Source of the DNA: Siderastrea radians
Taxonomy: Eukaryota > Cnidaria > Anthozoa > Scleractinia > Rhizangiidae
Length of the DNA stretch: 64,000 nt
NCBI GenBank assembly: GCA_964017195.1
Contig: OZ024890.1
Span: forward strand, 67,235,376 to 67,299,375
Direction: 5' to 3'
Shown: piece after piece, positions 55,959 to 64,000 of the stretch
Position numbering within the stretch: the stretch's first letter is position 1
Layout: the number at the start of each line of letters is the position of its first letter
Translations under genes and position numbers: made by a program
Notes under the pieces: generated by a model
Told to the model about the DNA's origin: nothing
Databases searched by the model: none
Seen by the model: only the letters and a program-made list of their open reading frames with translations

Positions 55959-58069
55959 TTAAGGCCATCTCAAAACAATGTTGTAGTTTTTTGTTTCAGG
56001 TTGAGCCTCATAACTTGTATGCTGGTAAATACCAGCGGTTTTAGCAGTAGTTTTCACACGATTTCCCTTAGTTTACTCCATGTAACCCGAGTTCAACTGA
56101 CGCTAACTACAGCACATCCCGCTGTCTCCAACTCCGGTTATCTTGAATTCCCGCTATCTGGAAATGAAACCCGTTTACCTTGGATCTACTTACTATTTTC
56201 AATCATTTTACTATTTCCCATTTGGAGCTAGGTTATCTCGAATCCCCTGCTATCCTTTTCTGGTTGCCGAAGTTGACACCCGACAACTCGAACTGCAGTA
56301 ATTATGACATCGTGAACTGGCTTAATTACTGCAGGAAACAACGTTGCACAAAATCTTGACGTATATTAAATCGGTCATTTGAATCCTTCCATCGCCTTTG
56401 CAGTGGCCAACTTAGCTTATACCATCTAAGTTAATAAAATAGAAACGCTGATTAGAATTAATAAACAGCACGGATAAGCAATATCATATACTTTAGAAAG
56501 AACTAGAGACTGCAAACACTAAATAAATGTAGTTTGTATCATTGCTCATCAGTTTAGTTTAAAAAAAGGCAACACCCTCGCTACCTCGTTTTCCCTCTAT
56601 CTCAAAAAATTTTTAGTTCCCTTTGAGAGTTCGAGATAGCAAAGGTCTACCATAGAAAAATTTGTTCCTAATTGAGCCTGTAAATGTTTTGATTTCTTTT
56701 GAATATACAGAGAAACTGCAAATAATTGAAGGATACTCGATCCTTTTAGGTCAGTATTAACCATCGGACGTACAAGCATTCACACCCCCACCGTGGTACA
56801 AGGGGGGGGGGGTGTTGATGAACCCCCCTTGGGTTTCGTTATGTTACAATATTTCGAAAAGATTTCACCTTTAGTAGAAAGCATGACGTACATATTATGG
56901 GTTGCTACGCTGCTAAGGGGCCTGTAACGTCATCCAAGATGGGCACCATCTTGGATTTTACCAAAAATTAGAAATTGTCAAAAAATGTTACAAACCGGAC
57001 ATTTTTGATGCTAGGCATGTAGAATATGACATAATTAAACATTTTTCTGCTTTTTATTGATATTTGTTTGCATTTTTCACCTAAAAAGGGTGAAAACACA
57101 TTTTTCTTCAAAAATGGCTTGACAAACTGCCACTTATCTCGTAACCATAGTAACCAATTCTCATTGGTTTTATGTCTGTGCAGACGTCCTGTCTGATGTA
57201 AGTTTTTTAATCCACGCCATCCGGTATAGTGAGAACATTTCAAAGTGGCAATCAATTTGTTATGGCACGTAAAATCGCTGGCGTTTTACACTGGTGATTT
57301 GGTATCGCACTTACCTTATTAAGGAAATTAACGCTTGTGTTAATGAACTGTGCAATAATTATAAGGAGGGAGTTACTGAAATGAGTACAACACGGCACAA
57401 AGTTAACTTCACCCCCCCCCCGGTACAAAGGCTGAAAGATTTTCTTACCCCCGCTATTAAAGCCGATGGCTAAGGTACAACCCCCTCCACCCCTGGCCCC
57501 CATTTTCAACAAGCTTTATAACACTTTGGGTCATATTAAAACCATAGCAAAAACAAAGAACTGCGTTAATTTCCTATAAAAAGGAAATGAAACGCCGCGA
57601 ACGTCACTGCTAAAATCGAAAGAAATATCGCATGCGAAACGGCTCTTGATGAGACTTTGCTATAAATGCTGTAACTTTTTGAGAGGTTCGACTTCTTCCT
57701 TTCAATGTTGAAACAATAACAGAATTTAATACGCTCTGTCTATTTATGACGTTATTTTTATTAAGTGAATTACAAATGCAAAGATTCGATATTTTTGTTT
57801 GGACCTGCAAGCAAATTTATACCCCCACCGTGGAGGGATGGGTTTTGCCCCCACCCCCTTTAGTTTTTGATGGGTTAAAATATTTCTGAACGACTGTTTT
57901 AGCAGTTGAGGTTGAGATTGAGTTCTAGAATACGTTACAAAACCTAACCTTGCCAGTTATGCCGTAAAATTCCGATAATATCCGTGGGCTTAGATTTGTC
58001 CAAAAGGGTTTTTGGCGGGCTCATTTTCGTGGGAGCTTATTATCGGAGGCTTGGTTTTACTACCCAGTA

Positions 58070-58330
58070 GACCTACAGTTGCTATCTGGAAAACTCGTCC
58101 GCGATAAATGGAAGAAACTGGGGCGTCGCCTGGAGGTCGATGAAGCAAAGATAAGTGCATATCATAAACAGCATGAAGAATTGGATGAAAAGGCGTATCA
58201 CATGTTGACGTACTGGAAGGAGAAAGAAGGTTCTGGTGCTACTTATGAAGCTTTGTACAATGCTTTGTGTGATGCAGAGAGAGTGGCCTGTAAAAATTTA
58301 GCGGAACAAATTTGTTGTCATCAATCTTAA
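58070..58330 (+). pseudogene. Fourth, diverged Death-domain exon, lacking its 5' end and splice site
   Basis: Open from the junction: [20 protein letters not shown], then [40 protein letters not shown] and a TAA stop. About a dozen residues differ from copies 1-3, so it is an older paralogue. The first few codons and the intron acceptor present in the others are missing, so it cannot be spliced in the normal way. The 3' flank (58331-58988 and 59679 to about 59900) is a diverged relative of block A. Confidence 0.75.
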
Positions 58331-58988
58331 TAACGGCTCAGGTGAAGACAAATACAAGGTAGAACTCGGTGGGATTTGATGAAACCAACCTTGCTAGTTA
58401 CTCAAACCAAAAAGTAGTTTCGAATTCCTTTGTTTCAGATTGAGGCTCATAACTTGTATGCCAGTAAACACCAGCAGTTTTAACAGCAGTTTTCCCGTGA
58501 TATGCCTACATTTACCCCATGTAGTGAGATTGCAACTGACGCTAACTACTAACTATCCTGCAAGCAGACTCACTTGTTTGATGTCTGGGACTGAAACCCG
58601 TTTACCTTGGATTTGCTAACAATTTTTAATCATTTTACTTTTGCCTATTTGGAGCTAGATAATCTCGAGTTCCTCGCTACCTCCTTCTAGTTGCCGAAGT
58701 TGACACATCGCAATTCGAACGACAGTGTATTTTTAGTGTATGCTGCTTAATTATCACAGAAGACAACGTCGCACAAAATCCTGACGTATATTAAATTGTC
58801 ATTTTTTGATGAGAAAAAAGAACTTGATTCTTAATCCTTTGATTGCCTTTACAGCGGCTAACTTACCGAATATTATCTAAGTTTACAAAATAGAACGCTG
58901 ATTAGAAGTAATAAACAGCATGAATGGCCTGTATTACATGAAAGGAAGACTGCAAGAACTAATGTAGTTTGTACCATTGTTCAGTTTT
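58331..58988. other. Diverged block-A 3' flank
   Basis: Similar in parts to 21750-22310 (for example TTGAGGCTCATAACTTGTATGC) but without the TTAA MITE, which is therefore absent from this older paralogue. No gene seen. Confidence 0.5.
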
Positions 58989-58994
58989 GTTAAA

Positions 58995-59672
58995 CTCTAC
59001 TCTAGTGTTATGAGGATGTCTGAATACTATAATTTGCCTGATTTTGACCCCAATGTCTTAAATAAATCTAAGATCAAACACTATATAAGCCTAATGCAAC
59101 ACAAATATATCCTACACTGGCAACATTCTATTCAACACTCAAAGAAACTAGAATTTTATAACACTTTTAAAAACGAATACACACCTTCTTGTTATCTAGA
59201 ACTTACAAGCAAGTTAAATGAAAGGAGAGAATTAGTGAAATTCAGAATAGGTAATGATTGAAACTGGTAGAGATAGTCAAATCCCGAGAGTTAATAGACT
59301 TTGCCCTACTTGCCGATATAATCAAATTGAGGATGAAATTCACTTACTTTTTCACTGTCCTAAATACTCAATTTTTAGAGACAGGTTTTACAGGAAACTA
59401 GAGTATCACCTACTATTTATAAAACGATTGTCTACATTGGAAGCTACAAAAGAATTAATCAATTCTGATAATTGTTTTGTGAGCATTCAATTGATGAGAT
59501 TCATTCTATCATGCTTAAATTTTCGCAATAATTTATCATCAATTCAGACTGATGTAACTTAATTCTTATCTCCTTATATAACTATTACATTATAAGTTCT
59601 TTTTGTTGAGTTGTATGCTTTTGCAATACTGTAATAACCTATAGTCATGCAAATAAAGCTATTGTTGTTGTT
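58995..59672 (+). mobile_element. 5'-truncated LINE with 6-bp target duplication
   Basis: Two overlapping frames (to 59261 and from about 59254) are one ORF2 end with a frameshift near 59255: ELTSKLNERRELVKFRIGN, then ETGRDSQIPRVNRLCPTCRY and DEIHLLFHCPKYSIFRDRFY, a Cys-x2-Cys...His-x4-Cys knuckle. It ends AATAAAGC(TATTG)TTGTTGTTG and is flanked by GTTAAA on both sides (58989-58994, 59673-59678). Confidence 0.8.
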
Positions 59673-61107
59673 GTTAAAAATGACAGCACCCTCGTTATCT
59701 CGATTCCCCTTCATCTCGAACAATTTTCACTTTCCTCTAAGAGTTCGCAATAACAGAGGTCTGCCCTAGAACATTTGGCAATGTTGCATCAGTTATACCT
59801 AGCGGTTCGTTTATTGACACTGTACGTCTTTTGATTTCTTTTTTAATATGCACTACAACTGCAATTAATTGGAGGATACTCGAGTCCTTGTAGGTCAGTA
59901 CCAATAAAAAAACAGTTGTTTGAGACTTCAGAGGAGAATTATTGTGGCAACATGCATAACAGTAATTTTACTTAACCCGTGAAATAGATACTAACTATTA
60001 CTTACTAGTACACACTAATTCCATTGTTTTCTTTTGTTTAACTTTGAGTGTTAAACACTAATTGTTAGATTAAGTAAAATCATTCTGTTACAGTGTACTG
60101 TTACAGCAATAGCGTTTACGTATATACTTTAACCTGGGTAAACACTACACTGCATGGCTTGGAATGCCGGCACAAAAAGCCGGTAAGATCAAGTACCTAG
60201 CACGTACGAAGCAAGGCAATTTATACCAGGCTTGCATGCAGGTTTCATCCTGGAGCAAATCCCATACAGATATCTTTGGGACGTAACGCGATGACAAGTA
60301 TCACTGAGGATTTCAACCATCGATCTTCAGGGCAAAAGCTCCGAAGTCAGGCGATCACCACTGAGACTCGGTGCTCTTGGTAACATTAACTTTACTTTTA
60401 ATTGACGTTGACTCGTAAACGTATCCGCTATTCAGATGTTTGGTGCAGCATGATTCTGGCACGAAAATCACGCAAGCAAAATGGTTTTTCTCTTGTCCGA
60501 ACAGACGTCCTATCCCCGGTATTTTTTTTTTTATCCGCCTGACCATCCGGTATAGTGTGAACCCAACCGTAACTGAGTAATCGCTAAACACGTGTTTGTA
60601 TTTCATAGTACAACGGACTCGGACAGTATTTTAATAGGACCATATATCTATGCATATATATCAACTATGCAATAAGTTGATTAAGTTTTTAGACGGAATC
60701 AACAGAAAGGTTAACTAGACATTCTAGTCATCTTTATAAGTTTAGATACATAATGTCTTATGCTTAGGACTCAGTTTATCTTATTGCCTTGAGGAAATGT
60801 TAGGCCTGAGTTGGTATAGTAAAGCGACTTTGGATGCGATTTCATCGCAATTTGTCTGTGATTTTAAAGTGATAACATCAGAGAGCATGCAGAGCGCGTA
60901 AAATGACGAGACTTTTCTGCAACTTTTTGGAGCAAGTTTCGACTCCACTTGCCTACTTTCCATGTTCGTATGATAATTGCCGGATTCTTTTTATTTTTTC
61001 AAACCTTTTTTTGGGTGAATTCTAAATACAACATGTACACAAGGGCTTCAGTAAAGAACGCCCTATTCGATTTCCCATGTTTTTTTTTTTTAAAGAGGGT
61101 GCCTCTT

Positions 61108-61406
61108 AATACAGAGGTATTTTTGCAAAGGTTATGAATGTGGGGGGAAAGCAGATCTTAGCAAGGGTTATTGGAATCTAAAACGAAAACTGGTGAGTAA
61201 CCATGCATTTTTCAGAGATAATTAAGCAAACATAATTCTAAAAACGCTTTAAAATACATGGTATATGGTAATTTCTTTATGAATTTAAGCTCAATTATCT
61301 CTGAAAAATGCACTTGTTACCCCCAATTTTCGTTTAGGATTCTGACGGCCCTTGGTAAGATCTGATTTTTCCACATAGACATAAACCGCCAAAATACCTT
61401 CGTATT
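61108..61406. mobile_element. About 300-bp foldback MITE
   Basis: Inverted arms of about 110-140 bp: left TAATACAGAGGTATTTTTGC through GCATTTTTCAGAGATAATT, right the inverse ending CGTATTA. Imperfect pairing, no ORF. Confidence 0.55.
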
Positions 61407-61920
61407 AGCAGGCGAATTCCGTAAGAAACTTGAATATCTCGGACCAGGCGTGTTTTTCTTGACAGCCCCGAAACTTTTTGGGCCAATTTTGGCAAGATAA
61501 TTTACACTGTACCTTTGAAACGAAAAAGTTACAAAGCAGATAACGTTGCCATAAGTTAAAAGGTCTTATAGATTTCTTATCTTACAGGCATGTCAAAATA
61601 ACAACTTTGTAGAGTACGTGTTTCATATTTTTGCAAATGGCTTTTCGCGAACGGAAAGTTTTCGGGGCTTTCGAGAAACGTGCACCAGACCCGAGATGCG
61701 CAAAACGTGTGCGTAGTAACAAAAGGAGGCATCATCCTTAAATTTGTTGGGACTAAAACCAATAAGTAGTTAGAGAGTTGGGAGTTTTGGCACAGCTGTC
61801 AAACTTTCAGTTAAATTTTAGCAGAAATTATTTTCAGTCAAATTTCCCAACCCGACCCCATTTAAAAACACAGTTTTGTCAAATCTCCTGCTAAATTTCC
61901 CAACACGACCCCTTTTTGAA

Positions 61921-61950
61921 AATTCTCATATAAGGTTTTATATGAGAATT
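61921..61950. repeat. Perfect 13-bp hairpin with 4-nt loop
   Basis: AATTCTCATATAA, GGTT, TTATATGAGAATT. AT-rich, so weak as RNA. It follows a pair of direct repeats (AAATTTCCCAACxCGACCCC near 61840-61912). Confidence 0.6.
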
Positions 61951-62087
61951 TATGGGATATTTTTGTGACCGTACGCATGACTTGTTACACCATTTTCATG
62001 AATATATCTTTTATCGTCGAAGCAGCTGAGTGATATTTTATCAACCACGTAGCTCCCAATTTGATGTTTTTCACTTTTAATTAGTCC

Positions 62088-62500
62088 ACAGGGACTTTCC
62101 CGAGGAAATGAGCCATTAAGTTTTTCAATTGTTTTTATAACGCGTTAGACAGTTCTTTTGTCTTAAAAACCACAGCTGCAAATTCAAGCGCATCTAGTCA
62201 AATATTTACATACACACTTGCTTTAATGCTACCCATTCATCGAAGTATTGGTATGGCCCCTTTTTCTCGGAAAAGCGGGAAGTCTATGATGTAATACTAT
62301 AGGAAATGAGTCATTGTCTGTCTAGCGCGTTAGACAGTTTTTTGTCTTGAAAACAAGAAGACTATGATCTCATATGTTAGGGGCTTTCCCGCGGATAACG
62401 ACTAATCACATGCTGACAGATACATCTTCCGCTTCTTTGTTCTTAGAAAAATAAAATACAGACGCTTTCAATAGACTGTCTAACGCATTAGACATTTTTT
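62088..62500. repeat. Degenerate repeat array with GCGTTAGACAGTT(T/C)TTTTGTCTT and kappa-B-like motifs
   Basis: The core GCGTTAGACAGTTC/TTTTTGTCTT recurs near 62142 and 62327, with a related TGTCTAACGCATTAGACA at about 62477. GGGACTTTCC (62091-62100) and GGGGCTTTCC (62380-62389) fit the NF-kappaB site consensus, and GGAAATGAGYCATT occurs twice. Confidence 0.4.
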
Positions 62501-62699
62501 GGGAGAGAAGGTATGAATAAGCAAAGGTTCAACGAGTTTAAAAGTGATTTGAAAAAGCTTTATCTCACAAAGACTCTAGTTTAGTGACTTTGATGTATAT
62601 CATACACATTAATTGACAATTTAAAGTTATTTGTACTTTGGACACTTGTGATTTCACCACAGCTGTAGCGTGACACCACATCTTTAGATTTTAAAATGT

Positions 62700-64000
62700 T
62701 TATGACACTCTATATTCAATCAAAATTAAGAATTGTTTATTTTTAAATTTTGGAGATAACAAAAAAACCTTTAAAAAACCACTAGGTAATTTCAAATTAA
62801 TATCTATTTTTTGTTTTTGAATCGCTTTTTTTGAAGCGAAACTTAATGGAGGAAAACCAATAGTAACTACTCTTAAAGTAATAGCTGGAAATGGGCTTAT
62901 AGTGTTTTTAAATAATACTATTGCATTTGATAAAGTACTATTTGCTGGAATGAGTATCTCTGAATTACCATTTAATTCAAAAAGTGTTCTATCATTTTTC
63001 GTTGATAAATACCCGTTTATGTAATGAATTGAACCACTCAAATGATGACCGTTTAAAGATAAATCCGTTTCCATCACCATCTTACCATTCTCAATAGCAA
63101 AAGCGGTGTCATAGACACTTGGGTCAACGTTTGAAATCGTTTCTTTTACACCATAAACAATAAGATGTCCAATTGTTAAAAGTGATGGAAAAGTGACTGT
63201 ACCCTGTAGATCGAGATAAATAAATTGTGGAGGCGAGCTACCCCATCGATGAAAATTGACAACTGTTTTGGTATAGTTTTCGAATGTTTTTGTTGTATAA
63301 TTAGAAATTGAAATCGTGGTGCCTTGCACTGCCACACTCAACTCACTCATTTCCGGTGGAAACCATTCAACTACAAAAGTATAGTATCCAACAGGAAGTT
63401 TATAAAGGTTAAAACCGAGGCGTGATTGGTACTGGTTTGGTGAGCTTTTTTGAAACAGGAGTTTAAGTTGGTAAGCTTTTTTATTAATTTGATGTGGAGA
63501 ATTGGAAAAATCAACAATACCCAAAACCTGAATATTTGATTCACTTGAAGATTCGTCGTCGTTTTCCATCAAGTATCTGAAGGCGTCTTTTTTTTGTCCT
63601 GAATTAATAATCTGAGTTTCATGAATTTTTTGAGTGACAAGATTTCTCAAATCTGTTATTTCATTTTCCATTAACTCAACATTAACTGCGGATTTCGAAT
63701 TTTTTGAATCGGTTTGCAAGTTAACAATTTTATTGTTATTTAAATTCAAGTCCCCCGACATACTTGTTGTACCATCAAGTTTGAGATAATTTTTTTGTGT
63801 TTCACTAAGTCTGTAGTTGACAAACTCGACACATGCTGCGTCTCTTGGGTTTGTTGGAAGATTAAGATTGATAATTGATTTATTTTTCATATCAATTTTA
63901 GCTCCTTTATCTAATTTTTTCGCAAGCTGATTATCAACATATTTTTTATTTACTCCATGGTCTGAATTAACTGGGTCTTTGATATTTGTTATGAAATGGT
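62700..64000 (-). CDS. Fibre-like protein with phage-tail-type repeats, 5' end outside the window
   Basis: The minus-strand frame is open from the window edge to a stop at 62700-62702. An ATG at 63890 is internal, because coding resemblance continues upstream (DPVNSDHGVNKKYVDNQLAK). At least three repeats fit 'I-x-NL-x-x-P-x-x-x-x-DA-x-x-x-YV': NLNLPTNPRDAACVEFVN, KIVNLQTDSKNSKSAVN and the one at the edge. They are followed by LKLDGTTSMSGDLNLNNN, as in bacteriophage tail fibres. The C-terminal half is beta-rich (LPVGYYTFVVEWFPPEMS, DLSLNGHHLSG). Such fibre-like proteins occur in cnidarian genomes in multicopy virus-like elements. Intact as far as visible, intronless, and more AT-rich than the host exons. 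Function could be attachment or structural; host use is not shown. Confidence 0.55.
   Translation of the reverse strand, partial: HFITNIKDPVNSDHGVNKKYVDNQLAKKLDKGAKIDMKNKSIINLNLPTNPRDAACVEFVNYRLSETQKNYLKLDGTTSMSGDLNLNNNKIVNLQTDSKNSKSAVNVELMENEITDLRNLVTQKIHETQIINSGQKKDAFRYLMENDDESSSESNIQVLGIVDFSNSPHQINKKAYQLKLLFQKSSPNQYQSRLGFNLYKLPVGYYTFVVEWFPPEMSELSVAVQGTTISISNYTTKTFENYTKTVVNFHRWGSSPPQFIYLDLQGTVTFPSLLTIGHLIVYGVKETISNVDPSVYDTAFAIENGKMVMETDLSLNGHHLSGSIHYINGYLSTKNDRTLFELNGNSEILIPANSTLSNAIVLFKNTISPFPAITLRVVTIGFPPLSFASKKAIQKQKIDINLKLPSGFLKVFLLSPKFKNKQFLILIEYRVS

Larger units (their letters stand above)
45337..58069 (+). repeat. Tandem unit 2 (blocks B2, C2, A3) carrying glycosyltransferase-Death gene 2
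   Basis: B2 45337-51966, C2 51968-55156 and A3 55154-58069. The unit follows unit 1 head-to-tail. A3 is cut at about 58069, where it meets a diverged Death-exon fragment. A 64-bp stretch near 49538-49602 is absent from the matching place in unit 1. Confidence 0.85.
55154..58069 (+). repeat. Segmental duplication block A, copy 3, truncated
   Basis: Matches 41676-44592, then stops within GGTTTTACTACCCAGTAG at the junction with a diverged Death-exon fragment. Includes a TTAA-flanked MITE at 55578-55958. Confidence 0.85.
59679..62699. other. Non-coding region between the LINE and the fibre-like gene
   Basis: The first about 220 bases continue the diverged block-A flank (ACCCTCGTTATCTCGATTCC). 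Beyond that no gene is supported. It contains a foldback element, a perfect hairpin and a degenerate repeat array, listed separately. Confidence 0.45.

Noticed and set aside
1..64000. CRISPR arrays, rRNA, bacterial operons, ribosome-binding sites
   Set aside because: Introns, TE content and codon structure show animal DNA; no spaced repeats or rRNA motifs were seen.

Overview
The window is animal (eukaryotic) DNA, most likely from an anthozoan cnidarian such as a reef coral. It is AT-rich, its genes have many exons with GT..AG introns, and it is crowded with short inverted-repeat transposons. The proteins also fit: a ROC-COR GTPase and family-4-type (GT-B) glycosyltransferases joined to Death domains. 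Coral genomes are known for pairing 'glycosyl transferase group 1' domains with apoptosis/NLR-type modules. No rRNA, tRNA or CRISPR array was found.

Layout. (1) 1-3250: the edge of a virus-like mobile element. It holds a SLOG-like protein cut by the window start, a 66-aa ORF, a 350-aa structural-type protein, TATA boxes about 30 nt from start codons, and an iterated upstream motif. (2) 3271-6355: a dead Ty3/Gypsy retrotransposon on the minus strand, with a TA-flanked MITE in it. (3) 9205-21212: a ROC-COR gene whose exons splice in frame to Cys-rich, basic-linker and Death-domain exons (948 residues visible; the N-terminus lies further upstream). (4) 24555-27741: a Mutator-like transposon with a broken transposase. 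(5) 27742-58069: two tandem copies of a roughly 13-kb unit. Each carries a predicted 551-residue glycosyltransferase-Death gene (32766-41968 and 50417-55446). Copy 1 alone carries a 4.17-kb inverted-repeat element, with a nested 1.34-kb MULE-type element in it. (6) 58070-58330: a fourth, diverged and truncated Death-domain exon, followed by a 5'-truncated LINE. (7) 59679-62699: non-coding DNA with foldback elements. (8) 62700-64000: a fibre-like protein with phage-tail-type repeats, running off the window.

How the genes relate. The ROC-COR gene and both glycosyltransferase genes end in nearly the same Death-domain exon, followed by the same 3.3-kb 3' flank. The linker exons in front of it are nearly all symmetric (phase 1 on both sides) and often basic. 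The locus therefore looks like a modular system: one C-terminal Death adaptor and exchangeable linkers joined to different N-terminal modules (a ROC GTPase or a glycosyltransferase). Tandem duplication and recombination at the Death exon spread it. A role in innate immunity or cell death is inferred from the families, not shown by the sequence. All splice joins are my own reading of splice sites and phase; no transcript data were available.
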